Assembly: GCF_006438875.1 (NCBI RefSeq) | Contig: NZ_RCZH01000008.1 | Coordinates: forward strand, 272,284-336,283 | DNA: 64,000 nucleotides | Origin: Flavobacterium pectinovorum | GTDB taxonomy: Bacteria; Bacteroidota; Bacteroidia; Flavobacteriales; Flavobacteriaceae | Reading direction: 5' to 3' | Part shown: piece after piece, positions 42,032-51,057 of the stretch | Layout of the letters: each line of letters starts with the position of its first letter | How positions within the stretch are numbered: position 1 is the first letter of the stretch | Made by a program: the position numbers and the translations under genes | Notes under the pieces: model-generated | Database searches by the model: none | Told to the model about the DNA's origin: nothing | Seen by the model: the letters and a program-made list of their open reading frames with translations, nothing else

Positions 42032-43150
42032 ATGAAGTATTACATAATAGCTGGCGAAGCCTCAGGAGATCTACACGGTTCAAATTTAATGAAGGCTTTG
42101 TATGAAGAAGATCCTCAAGCCGAAATTAGATTTTGGGGCGGCGATTTAATGCAAAAAGCTGGTGGAACATTAGTAAAACACTATCGTGAATTGGCCTTTA
42201 TGGGTTTTATTGAAGTTATTTTCAATTTAAAAACCATTTTAAATAATATCAAAATTTGCAAAAAAGACATTACTGAATTTCAACCTGATGTTTTGATTTT
42301 TATTGATTATCCTGGCTTTAATATGCGTATTGCAAAATGGGCAAAAGCTTTAAACTATAAAACTCATTATTATATTTCTCCGCAAATTTGGGCTTGGAAA
42401 GAAAGCAGAATTACGGCCATAAAACAAGATGTCGACAAGATGTTTGTGATTTTGCCTTTTGAGAAAAGTTTCTACGAAGACAAACATCATTTTCCGGTAG
42501 ATTTTGTGGGACATCCACTAATTGATGCGATCCAAAATCAACCTTTATTTGATGAAGCAACTTTCAGAAAAGAGAACCAATTGGGAGAAAAACCAATTAT
42601 TGCTGTTTTACCAGGAAGCCGTAAACAGGAAATTACCAAAATGCTAAGCGTTATGCTAAGTGTTGTTGATGATTTTCAGGATTATGAGTTTGTGATTGCC
42701 GGTGCCCCGAGTCAGGATTTTGAGTTTTACCAGCAATTTATCAGCAACAAAAACATCGCATTTGTTTCGAATAAAACCTATGATTTACTTCGTTCATCGA
42801 CGGCAGCTTTAGTAACTTCAGGAACTGCAACTCTGGAAACGGCTCTTTTTAAAGTTCCGGAAGTAGTTTGTTATAAAGGAAGTGCGGTTTCTTATCAAAT
42901 TGCAAAACGCATTATAACCTTAAAATACATTTCGCTTGTGAATTTAATTATGGATCAGGAAGTTGTAACCGAATTAATTCAAAGTGATTGCAACACGAAA
43001 CGCATTAAAGAAGAGTTGCAAAAATTACTTGAACCTCAATATCGTGAAAAACTATTAAAAAATTATGATATTCTGGAGCAAAAATTAGGCGGAGTTGGTG
43101 CAAGTAAAAAAACGGCAAAACTTATTGTAGCTGATTTAAAACAGGTTTAA
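42032..43150 (+). CDS. lpxB: Lipid-A-disaccharide synthase
   Basis: The 372-residue GT-B glycosyltransferase joins UDP-diacylglucosamine and lipid X in lipid A synthesis at the inner-membrane face. Seen: the start YYIIAGEASGDLHGSNLMKAL, LIFIDYPGFNMRIAKWAK, HYYISPQIWAWKESRI, PGSRKQEI and the C-terminal ATLETALFKVPEVVCYK. Length is normal. A C40 peptidase follows 11 bases later in the same direction. Confidence 0.96.
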   Translation: MKYYIIAGEASGDLHGSNLMKALYEEDPQAEIRFWGGDLMQKAGGTLVKHYRELAFMGFIEVIFNLKTILNNIKICKKDITEFQPDVLIFIDYPGFNMRIAKWAKALNYKTHYYISPQIWAWKESRITAIKQDVDKMFVILPFEKSFYEDKHHFPVDFVGHPLIDAIQNQPLFDEATFRKENQLGEKPIIAVLPGSRKQEITKMLSVMLSVVDDFQDYEFVIAGAPSQDFEFYQQFISNKNIAFVSNKTYDLLRSSTAALVTSGTATLETALFKVPEVVCYKGSAVSYQIAKRIITLKYISLVNLIMDQEVVTELIQSDCNTKRIKEELQKLLEPQYREKLLKNYDILEQKLGGVGASKKTAKLIVADLKQV

Positions 43151-43161
43151 AAATTTTTGTT

Positions 43162-43647
43162 TTGAAAAAAATACTCCTTTTCCTTATTCTTGCAATTGCT
43201 TTGGCTTCGTGTAAATCGACGTCAAATGCTGTGGGCAAAAATGAGCCTAAGAAAGAAAACAGATATACCGTTAATAAAATAATCGACAAAGCCGAAGACA
43301 ATATTGGTGTTCGCTACAAAGCGGGCGGCACAACAAAAAGCGGGTTCGATTGTTCCGGATTGGTATATACTTCATTTGAGTCCGAAAACATAAAACTTCC
43401 CAGAAGCTCCTTTGAACAATCAAAAATAGGCAAAATCATCAATTCAAATGACGCTCAAAAAGGCGATTTAATCTTCTTCAAAACAAACAAAAGCAAGCAA
43501 ATTAATCATGTTGGGCTTATAGTCGAAGTAAATTCAAGCGAAATTAAATTTGTGCATTCTTCAACATCAAAAGGAGTAATAATATCCTCTACGAAAGAAG
43601 CTTATTACGGAAATTCTTTTGCTCAAATCAACAGGGTAATCGAATAA
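43162..43647 (+). CDS. NlpC/P60 (C40) peptidase, lipoprotein
   Basis: The 161-residue protein starts with TTG (43162-43164), needed for the lipoprotein signal (LILAIALASCKST, Cys17). The NlpC/P60 domain has the catalytic Cys in SGFDCSGLVYTSF, the His in INHVGLIVE and a third polar residue in FVHSS. Such enzymes cut the D-Glu-mDAP or related bonds of peptidoglycan stem peptides. It probably shares transcription with lpxB. Confidence 0.9.
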   Translation: MKKILLFLILAIALASCKSTSNAVGKNEPKKENRYTVNKIIDKAEDNIGVRYKAGGTTKSGFDCSGLVYTSFESENIKLPRSSFEQSKIGKIINSNDAQKGDLIFFKTNKSKQINHVGLIVEVNSSEIKFVHSSTSKGVIISSTKEAYYGNSFAQINRVIE

Positions 43648-43703
43648 GTTGAAATAAATCAAAATATATCTTTTTTCTTACAAAATTTTAATACTTTTAA
43701 AAA

Positions 43704-45722
43704 ATGAAAGTATTAGATTTTCCTTTGGCTAAAATTACAATTAGTTTTCTTCTCGGCATTATAGTTTCATACTATGCAAAACCGTCAATATTAACTGCTG
43801 GAATAATCCTGATTATAAGTGCAATAATATTGTTCATACTTTACTTTTTTATTGCTGAAAATAAAAAAATAAATATTCTTTTTGGAATAAGCACTTTTAT
43901 CGTTTCCTTTTTTATAGGCTTGATTACGCTACAGTTACAAACAGATTCTTATCAGGAATCAAATTATATTCATTCTAAAACAGTATTTGAAAAACCTCAA
44001 TTTATAACTTTCACTTTACGTGAAAAATTAAAAAGCAATGATTTTAACGATCGATTTATCGGCATTATAAACCAGATTGGAACCAAAAATTATTCAGGCA
44101 CAATCATTGTAAATATTCAAAAAGACAGCACAAAAAACAGGCTAATTTTAGGGAATATAGTTCGTGTTAAAACAATTTTACAGCGTAATTCTTCAAGTAA
44201 AAATCCTAATCAGTTTGATTATGCCAAATATTTATCCAACAAACAAATTTACGGACAAGCTTATTGTCGAAAATCTGAAATAACGATTAATAAAAATCTC
44301 AAAAAAGACATTTGGTATTATTCCGGTCGTTTACATTCCAGGATAATAAATAATCTCGAAAAGGCACATTTCAACAAAGCCGAAATGAACGTTGCTCTGG
44401 CGCTTATTTTAGGGCAGCAACAAGAGATTTCTGCAGATATTATAAAAGATTATCAATATTCAGGAACCACGCATGTATTATCCGTCTCAGGATTGCACGT
44501 AGGGTTTATAATGTTATTTATAAATTTTATTCTCAAGCCAATTCCAAATAATAGAAAAGGTTCTTTTATAAAATTGATTTCAATATTAATATCCTTGGGC
44601 ATTTTCGCCATAATCTCCGGTTTATCTCCGCCCGTTTTGCGCTCCGTTGTTATGTTTTCATTTCTTGCAATAGGAAACCATTTGCGCAGAAGCGGAAACA
44701 TTTATCACACTTTGCTGGTTTCCGTTTTATTGATATTATTGTTTGAACCTTACTTCTTGTTTGATGTAGGTTTTCAGCTAAGTTATCTCGCCTTATTTTT
44801 TATTATTTGGCTACAGCCTATTCTAAAAAAAATGTGGACTCCAAAACATAAAATAACAATCTATATCTGGAATGCATTAACAGTTTCTTTTGCCGCACAA
44901 ATAGGTACTTTGCCCGTTTGTTTATATTATTTTCATCAATTTCCGGGATTATTTTTTGTAACTAATATTATCATTCTTCCCTTATTATCATTTATAATGA
45001 TTGCCGGAATTATAGTAATGATCATTGCTGTTTTTTATAGTCCGCCAGTGATTTTTGTGGTCATTTTTGAAAAAAGTATTTATCTCTTAAATCTAATGAT
45101 TCACTTTGTTGCAACATTTGAATCGTTTGTAATTCGGGATATTAGTTTCAATTTCTATTATCTGGTAACTATTTATTTATTAATAATTACCGGCACTATT
45201 TGGTTGAACAAGCCTAATTTCAATAAAACAATTTTAGTTATGTTTACCATTATTATAGTTCAGATTTCGGTTATTCATACCAAAAAAGAAATCGAAAGCC
45301 AACAGGAATTAATCATTTACAACACAAAGAAAAACACTCTTATATCTGAACGAATTGGAAAAAACATCCGCTTTATCACAAGCGATACGCTTTCTAAAAG
45401 CAATATCTCAACTTCCTATTTAGTTGGGAATTTTGGTATCTTAAAAAGTACAAGTAAAATCAAGAATACATTATTCTTCAACGGCAAAAAAATCCTGATA
45501 ATAGACAGCACGGGTGTTTATGAGAATAAAACTCACCCGGATATCTTACTTCTTACTCAATCTCCAAAGATAAATTTAGATCGGGTTTTAAAAGACTTAC
45601 ATCCGATAATTATAATTGCAGACGCCTCAAATTCTTATTCTATAATTAAGCGTTGGGAAACAACATGTCTTAAAAAAACATCCCTTTTCACGCAACAAAT
45701 GAAAAGGGATTTTATAAGTTAA
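43704..45722 (+). CDS. ComEC/Rec2-family competence or DNA-uptake channel protein
   Basis: The 672-residue polytopic protein has an N-terminal DUF4131-like region with two or three TM helices and an OB-fold-like part (about 100-190). The Competence domain (about 215-500) carries LILGQQQEISADI, HVLSVSGLHVGFIML and SGLSPPVLRSVVMFSFL. The C-terminal metallo-hydrolase-like part is short (about 140 residues) and I see no HxHxDH metal motif, so it is probably not an active nuclease. The 3' end of the coding sequence contains a terminator hairpin. It is convergent with a thioredoxin-fold gene. Confidence 0.9.
   Translation: MKVLDFPLAKITISFLLGIIVSYYAKPSILTAGIILIISAIILFILYFFIAENKKINILFGISTFIVSFFIGLITLQLQTDSYQESNYIHSKTVFEKPQFITFTLREKLKSNDFNDRFIGIINQIGTKNYSGTIIVNIQKDSTKNRLILGNIVRVKTILQRNSSSKNPNQFDYAKYLSNKQIYGQAYCRKSEITINKNLKKDIWYYSGRLHSRIINNLEKAHFNKAEMNVALALILGQQQEISADIIKDYQYSGTTHVLSVSGLHVGFIMLFINFILKPIPNNRKGSFIKLISILISLGIFAIISGLSPPVLRSVVMFSFLAIGNHLRRSGNIYHTLLVSVLLILLFEPYFLFDVGFQLSYLALFFIIWLQPILKKMWTPKHKITIYIWNALTVSFAAQIGTLPVCLYYFHQFPGLFFVTNIIILPLLSFIMIAGIIVMIIAVFYSPPVIFVVIFEKSIYLLNLMIHFVATFESFVIRDISFNFYYLVTIYLLIITGTIWLNKPNFNKTILVMFTIIIVQISVIHTKKEIESQQELIIYNTKKNTLISERIGKNIRFITSDTLSKSNISTSYLVGNFGILKSTSKIKNTLFFNGKKILIIDSTGVYENKTHPDILLLTQSPKINLDRVLKDLHPIIIIADASNSYSIIKRWETTCLKKTSLFTQQMKRDFIS
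45680..45710. terminator. Bidirectional terminator inside the comEC 3' end
   Basis: An 11-bp stem (ATCCCTTTTCA at 45680-45690 with its complement at 45700-45710), with an A-run before and a T-run after. It is translated as the last residues of ComEC and lies 27 bases past the convergent thioredoxin-fold gene. The same stem recurs at 46399-46429. Confidence 0.8.
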
Positions 45723-45737
45723 ACTAGGAATTTTATC

Positions 45738-46193
45738 TTATTCGCTGCTTGGATGCAAAACTGTATTTGAATCAGAAATCCATTTCTTTGCTCCGCCCAG
45801 TTTATAGGCTACAACTCCCATCTTACTAATTGTTGGTTTATTTTTCTTGATTGTAATCATCACAAGACAAACCTGTGGCAATTCCTCGACGCCTAACGCA
45901 TTTTTCATCATCACATTTTTCTCTTTTTCTGCATCAGTCAAGGAAGCATCAGACAGATCCAGTTTTAATAAAATAACATTATCGCGAGACCATACTGCAA
46001 AGTCAGGTGTGGTAAAAACTTCATTTTGAATTTTCTGTCCGGCATTAGCAGAAGTAAAAAAAATCAACAATGGTTTCTTTTGTGCATCGCTCATTATAAA
46101 CGCGTCACTTAAATCAGTATTCCAAACTAAATTTTGCGAATGCAGTAAAAATGAACCTAAAAAAAATAGTAGTGTAAGTAGTTTTCGGGTCAT
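45738..46193 (-). CDS. Thioredoxin-fold protein lacking CxxC (paralogue A)
   Basis: The 151-residue protein has a signal peptide (1-19, FLLHSQ). It shares the layout of the intact paralogue at 47147 (KPLLIFFT, QNEVFTTPDFAVWSRDNVILLKLDLSD, LGGAKKWI). The active-site region reads FFTSANAGQKIQNEV: three residues shorter and without cysteine. A redox role is therefore unlikely; binding or structural use is possible. Recently duplicated with 46469-46921, and each copy has the same terminator stem. Confidence 0.85.
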   Translation of the reverse strand: MTRKLLTLLFFLGSFLLHSQNLVWNTDLSDAFIMSDAQKKPLLIFFTSANAGQKIQNEVFTTPDFAVWSRDNVILLKLDLSDASLTDAEKEKNVMMKNALGVEELPQVCLVMITIKKNKPTISKMGVVAYKLGGAKKWISDSNTVLHPSSE

Positions 46194-46398
46194 AATATTA
46201 TTGGTTTTTCATTGGGGGTTACAAAATCCAAATTAACACAAAAACGCCCAGTTAACAAACACTTCCCGTATAAATACTTATAAAAAGTTACATTATAATG
46301 AATTTTACTGTTTAAACGTTAAATTTTAAACAAAATGAAAATTTAATCCCGAAAAAAAATTAAAACCACCGTTATCACGTTCTCTTTTCAAAAAAAAT

Positions 46399-46429
46399 AT
46401 CCCTTTTCATACCGTAGCTGAAAAGGGAT
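46399..46429 (-). terminator. Terminator of thioredoxin-fold paralogue B
   Basis: Stem ATCCCTTTTCA (46399-46409) with its complement (46419-46429), 9-base loop, and a T-run on the minus strand. It has the same stem sequence as the terminator at 45680-45710. Confidence 0.8.
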
Positions 46430-46468
46430 TCTACAAATTAAACTAAGAAACTTAATTTAAATTCTATC

Positions 46469-46921
46469 TTATTCACTTGGATGCAAAATTGCATTTGATT
46501 CTGCGATCCAAGATTTAGCGCCACCAGGCTTGTATGCAATTTTTCCTAATGCGCTAAAAGTTGTTTTGTTTTTTCGAATAGAGGCGCTCGCGAAACAAAC
46601 CTCTGGTAAATCTTCGACACCAAAAGCACTTTTCAGTTTCAGATTTTGTTCTCTATCTCCATCAGCCGTAGTCGAGTCAGACAAGTCTAGTTTCACCAAG
46701 ATCACATTGTCACGTGACCAAACGGCAAAATCAGGAGTTTTAAAGATTTCGTTTTGAAGATTTTCCGGTACACCTGAGGCAGTGAATAAAATTAACATTG
46801 GCTTTCTCTGTTCATTACTAATTGCAATAGCATCTGTCATGTTTGTTCTCCAAACTAAATTTTGCGAATGCAGAAAAAATGAACCTAAAAAAAACAGTAG
46901 GATAAGTAATTTTTTGGTCAT
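46469..46921 (-). CDS. Thioredoxin-fold protein lacking CxxC (paralogue B)
   Basis: The 150-residue protein has a signal peptide (1-19, FFLHSQ) and is closely similar to paralogue A over its whole length (NLVWRTNMTDA, KTPDFAVWSRDNVILVKLDLSD, PGGAKSWI). The redox site is replaced by LFTASGVPENLQNEI with no cysteine. The intact CGWC paralogue lies 226 bp upstream on the same strand. The likely history is duplication of an active gene, loss of the CxxC, then a second duplication (inference). Confidence 0.85.
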   Translation of the reverse strand: MTKKLLILLFFLGSFFLHSQNLVWRTNMTDAIAISNEQRKPMLILFTASGVPENLQNEIFKTPDFAVWSRDNVILVKLDLSDSTTADGDREQNLKLKSAFGVEDLPEVCFASASIRKNKTTFSALGKIAYKPGGAKSWIAESNAILHPSE

Positions 46922-47092
46922 AGTATTAATTGGTTTTGGTTAGTATAGCACGACTAAATTAACATATTATTTTAATTTTCCAATTTTTATTGATACAAAA
47001 AATACATTATATATTTTTTTAATTATAATAAAATAATAAAACTACAAAACCAACCGGGATAGTGAATAATTTTTCTTACTAAACAAAAAAAA

Positions 47093-47115
47093 CTCCTTGC
47101 AAAATATGCAAGGAG
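47093..47115 (-). terminator. Terminator of the CGWC thioredoxin gene
   Basis: A 9-bp stem (CTCCTTGCA with TGCAAGGAG), 5-base loop, with a T-run on the minus strand side. Confidence 0.8.
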
Positions 47116-47146
47116 CTCTATACTATTAAAATAGAATTTACTTTAA

Positions 47147-47614
47147 TTAAGATTTTTTTGGATGAACAATTTCTTCCGCAACCGTTAACCATGCTGATGG
47201 ACCACCGGCAACATAACCCGTTTTTCCTAAACCTTTAAAATTTACTTTTCCATCCTTTGATTCGGCACTTGTAAAATAGACTGTTGGAAATCCCTGAATA
47301 CCAAAAGCTTGTTGCAATTCATTATTCTGATTTTTAAGTTCCGGAGTCTGAGGCACAGCTCTAGGATAATCCAACTCAACTAAAACAACATTATCTTCAG
47401 CCCATTTTTTGAACTCAGGAGTTTTTAAAACCTCGTTTTGTAAACGAATACACCATCCACACCAATCACTTCCGGTAAAAAACAAAAGCATTGGCTTCTG
47501 CGCTTTATTACTTACAGTTATTGCTTCTTTTACATCTGTATACCATTTTAATTCCTGAGCCTGTGTTGCAAATGCACCAACAAAAAACAATGCTACGAGT
47601 ATTATTTTTTTCAT
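47147..47614 (-). CDS. Periplasmic thioredoxin-family protein with CGWC active site
   Basis: The protein has 155 residues from the ATG at 47612-47614; a start at 47644 would place ten polar residues before the signal peptide. Signal peptide 1-20 (FATQAQ). The active site is GSDWCGWCIRLQ (Cys52, Cys55), followed by a cis-Pro segment in GIQGFPTVYFT. It is probably a thiol oxidoreductase of the thioredoxin_7/DsbD-gamma type. It lies 53 bp downstream of the peptide transporters on the same strand, and so may be cotranscribed with them. Confidence 0.9.
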   Translation of the reverse strand: MKKIILVALFFVGAFATQAQELKWYTDVKEAITVSNKAQKPMLLFFTGSDWCGWCIRLQNEVLKTPEFKKWAEDNVVLVELDYPRAVPQTPELKNQNNELQQAFGIQGFPTVYFTSAESKDGKVNFKGLGKTGYVAGGPSAWLTVAEEIVHPKKS

Positions 47615-47666
47615 ATCCTTATTATTTTCTACAAATTTAAGCAAAAAAAGAATTGCTAAATGTCGT

Positions 47667-49151
47667 CTATTTTACTTCTTGCATTAATTTTCTAATAATT
47701 GGCGAAATTGCAATTAAAACAACCCCGGCAACAAGCGAATAAATTGCCAATTGGTAATATCCTTCTGTATAAGATTGCAACTTAGACATTAATGTATCTC
47801 CTGTATTTGATCTTGATATTTCGGCACCTAATTTACCTGCAAACAATTGTCCGAAAGCACTCGCCAGAAACCACAATCCCATCATCATCCCAAACAGTCT
47901 TTTTGGAGACAATTTTGTAATGATCGACATTCCGATTGGTCCTAAGCAAAGCTCTCCGATTGTTGTTACCAGATACGCAAACGTAAATACGTTTAATGAT
48001 GCAATACCTTTTGAATTTGCAAAAAACTTAGTTAGATAAAAGATATAGAACGAAGCCCCTAAGAACAAGAATCCAATTCCGAATTTAATTAAGGTGTTTG
48101 GTTCAATTCTTCTTTTTCCAAGCCAAATCCACAACAAACCAATAAGCGGACTTAAAGCCACTACAAAGAATGTATTTGAACTATTGTTTACCACATTGGG
48201 ATCAATAGTAAAACCCAGTAATTTATTACTTAGATTATCTTTTGCAAAAAGCGATAATGATCCACCACTTTGCTCATAAATTGCATTAAACAACAAATAA
48301 AAGAAGACAAACAAAAAGGCTGCAAAAAGCTTTTTCTGCATTTTTATATCGCCTAATTTTATTAATTCGTAAGTAAAATACAAAACTGCAACTATACCAA
48401 TTGTGTACATGAAATAGTCTGTATAATCTGTATTTTTTACCATTATAAAAATAAATGGCAAACTAAGGATTGACAATGCATAAACTGCTATTTCACGTAT
48501 TCTCCTTTTACTGGTATCTAAATGCAACAACGGAGAATCTCCAATTGGTCCCAAATATTTTTTAGTAAATAGAAAAGTAACTAAACCTAAAAACATTACT
48601 ACAGCTGCTGATAAAAAGCACAACTGCCAAGAATAATATTTTCCAAGATAAATACACAAAGCACCTCCTAAAAGACCTCCCACATTTATTCCGGCATAAA
48701 ACATTCCGTAACCGGCATCTCTTCTTCCGTCATCTTCATGATATAATTCTCCAACCATTGAAGAAACATTTGGCTTAAAAAAACCTGTTCCAATAATCGA
48801 AAAAGCAATACCATAATAAAACATTGTCTGAGGAGAAAAAGCAATCAAAAGATTGCCAAGAATCATTACGATCCCTCCAAAAAATAATGATTTCTTAAAC
48901 CCTAATACTTTATCAGCAAAAATACCGCCAATAAAAGTAAAGGCATATACAAAAGCCTGAATGGCACCATATTGTAAATTGGCATGTTCATCTTTTAATA
49001 AAAGCTGGTCTACCATAAAAAAGGTAAGAACCCCGCGCATTCCGTAGAAACAAAACCGTTCCCACATTTCAACAAAGAACAAATACCACAGTTGTTTTGG
49101 ATAAGTGCCTTTAAAATTCTGAATTTCTTCTAATGTGATTTTGTTTTCCAT
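47667..49151 (-). CDS. POT/PTR-family proton-coupled peptide transporter
   Basis: The 494-residue MFS protein has 12-14 TM helices. The family proton-coupling motif ExxERFxxYG appears as EMWERFCFYGMRG in TM1, and the PTR2 signature region as GTGFFKPNVSSMVGELY. It imports di- and tripeptides. Two bases separate it from the next POT gene upstream, which places both in one operon with the dipeptidyl peptidase. Confidence 0.93.
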   Translation of the reverse strand: MENKITLEEIQNFKGTYPKQLWYLFFVEMWERFCFYGMRGVLTFFMVDQLLLKDEHANLQYGAIQAFVYAFTFIGGIFADKVLGFKKSLFFGGIVMILGNLLIAFSPQTMFYYGIAFSIIGTGFFKPNVSSMVGELYHEDDGRRDAGYGMFYAGINVGGLLGGALCIYLGKYYSWQLCFLSAAVVMFLGLVTFLFTKKYLGPIGDSPLLHLDTSKRRIREIAVYALSILSLPFIFIMVKNTDYTDYFMYTIGIVAVLYFTYELIKLGDIKMQKKLFAAFLFVFFYLLFNAIYEQSGGSLSLFAKDNLSNKLLGFTIDPNVVNNSSNTFFVVALSPLIGLLWIWLGKRRIEPNTLIKFGIGFLFLGASFYIFYLTKFFANSKGIASLNVFTFAYLVTTIGELCLGPIGMSIITKLSPKRLFGMMMGLWFLASAFGQLFAGKLGAEISRSNTGDTLMSKLQSYTEGYYQLAIYSLVAGVVLIAISPIIRKLMQEVK

Positions 49152-49152
49152 G

Positions 49153-51030
49153 TTATCTTACTCCGTGCATCATTTTTTTCAAGAATGGAGTCAAAGCAAA
49201 TAACAGTAATGCAGCGATACCTGTAAGAATAACAAAAACCATAAAGAACTCATATAAGTTATGAATTATAAATCCTGCAAATTCCGGATAAGAAACAGTT
49301 ACAATATTTTTTTCTTTGATAATATCAAATTCTTTTGCTGTAAATGTCGTGTCTTTTGCTGTAAAAGTATTCTCAAATTTCACGTTAGTCTTAGCCGCTA
49401 ATTCTTTTTGGCTTTTAATTTCAGCAATAGTTTCAATTTTCTTTTCTACATCTAAACCAAACTCTTTAGATTTATCTTTATCAATTTTAGCAATCTGTAA
49501 TTTTGCCAAAGCAAATAATTCCACTCCATTTGCAACAGTTTTATTTTCTAAAATTGACGCTAAATCAATATTTACTTTTTCTGCCGCTTTATATTTATCA
49601 CCTGTTGGAGGTAAAATCGACCCCAAAGTTCCACCTAAGGCATAACCCGAAGCATTCGACAAAAAGAAAACACCAAACAATAAAGAAGCAAAACGTTTTG
49701 GAGATAATTTACCCACCAATGATAATCCAATTGGCGACAAACACAACTCAGCACAAGTATTTAAGAAATACAATAAGATAAGCCATTTAACTAGTAACAA
49801 TCCAGAAGTTCCGATATAAGAAACCTGAGTAGCAATCATGAAGAAACTTACAGTAATCACAACCAAACCTATAGCTAATTTTACTGGAGATATAGGTTCT
49901 TTGCTTCTTGCTCTTAGATAATCCCATAATATACTGAAAGGAACTGCAAGAACCACAACAAATAATCCATTAAAAATTTGAACCATCGATGGTGGCATCT
50001 GCCATCCAAAGAAGTTTCTGTCGGTTTGATTATTCGCGATAAAAGTTAACGAAGATCCAGCCTGCTCGAAAGCTGCCCAAAAGAAAATAATAAAAAACGA
50101 AACAATATAGATTACAATAATTCTATCTCTTTCTACTTTAGTCAAAGATGAGTCAGAAATAATCAATCCGGCTAAAGCTAATCCACTTGAATAAATTAAA
50201 GTATAAATTAAATTCTGTCCAACAACGTAATGAAAAAAGAATCCTAATGCCACGAATGCAATCCCGGCACCTATTAGAGCTTTTGTAGAAAAATTAGCTT
50301 GTTGAGCTTCTCCTTCTTCAAAATCTGAGGCCTCATTTTTAGAAGGCAAACCTCCTAATGGTCTTCCTTCCGGAGAAACTACATATTTATTCTTTAAAAC
50401 ATAAAAAAGAATTGTTCCCAAAAGCATTGCTATGGAAGCAGCCAAAAATCCCCATTTAAAAGCATGAATATCTCTAACGCCACCTTTATCAACAACATCT
50501 CCTAATAATGGACAAATTGACTGACCCAAAAAAGCGCCAATATTAATTCCCATATAAAAGATCGTAAAAGCAGTGTCTAATTTTGTTTTTTCTTGTTTTG
50601 GATACAAACTCCCAACCATACTCGAGATATTTGGCTTGAAGAATCCGTTACCAAAAACAATAACTCCTAAACCACAATACATAATAATTTTAGCCAAACC
50701 TAAATTAGCGTCAAAAACAGTACCGCTGGTAAACAACAACATTTGTCCTATTGCCATTAATAAACCACCTAATAAAATACAGTTTCTGTTACCTAAAAAA
50801 CGATCGGCCACAAAACCACCTAACATTGGCGTTAAATAACAAAGCCCAAGAAAACCTCCATAAATAAGAGAAGCTTCTTCTTCTTTCATCAATAATGAGT
50901 TTACAAGAAATAATGTCAATAAAGCTCGCATTCCATAGAAATTGAATCGCTCCCACATCTCCGTTCCAAACAATACCCAAAGTCCTTTTGGATGCGCAGT
51001 TTTTACTTGAGTTTCTCCCATATTATTCAT
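49153..51030 (-). CDS. POT/PTR-family peptide transporter with a large extra domain
   Basis: The 625-residue protein has the POT motif TEMWERFNFYGMRALL and GNGFFKPNISSMVGSLY. Compared with its 494-residue neighbour it has an insertion of about 110 polar residues (about 475-590, rich in Lys/Glu, FENTFTAKDTTFTAKEF) before the last TM helix. This position would be periplasmic if the usual topology holds. Similar long POTs occur in Bacteroidota. It lies 27 bp downstream of the dipeptidyl peptidase gene. Confidence 0.93.
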   Translation of the reverse strand: MNNMGETQVKTAHPKGLWVLFGTEMWERFNFYGMRALLTLFLVNSLLMKEEEASLIYGGFLGLCYLTPMLGGFVADRFLGNRNCILLGGLLMAIGQMLLFTSGTVFDANLGLAKIIMYCGLGVIVFGNGFFKPNISSMVGSLYPKQEKTKLDTAFTIFYMGINIGAFLGQSICPLLGDVVDKGGVRDIHAFKWGFLAASIAMLLGTILFYVLKNKYVVSPEGRPLGGLPSKNEASDFEEGEAQQANFSTKALIGAGIAFVALGFFFHYVVGQNLIYTLIYSSGLALAGLIISDSSLTKVERDRIIVIYIVSFFIIFFWAAFEQAGSSLTFIANNQTDRNFFGWQMPPSMVQIFNGLFVVVLAVPFSILWDYLRARSKEPISPVKLAIGLVVITVSFFMIATQVSYIGTSGLLLVKWLILLYFLNTCAELCLSPIGLSLVGKLSPKRFASLLFGVFFLSNASGYALGGTLGSILPPTGDKYKAAEKVNIDLASILENKTVANGVELFALAKLQIAKIDKDKSKEFGLDVEKKIETIAEIKSQKELAAKTNVKFENTFTAKDTTFTAKEFDIIKEKNIVTVSYPEFAGFIIHNLYEFFMVFVILTGIAALLLFALTPFLKKMMHGVR

Positions 51031-51057
51031 TATTTATTTAAGGTTAAAAGTTTTAAA

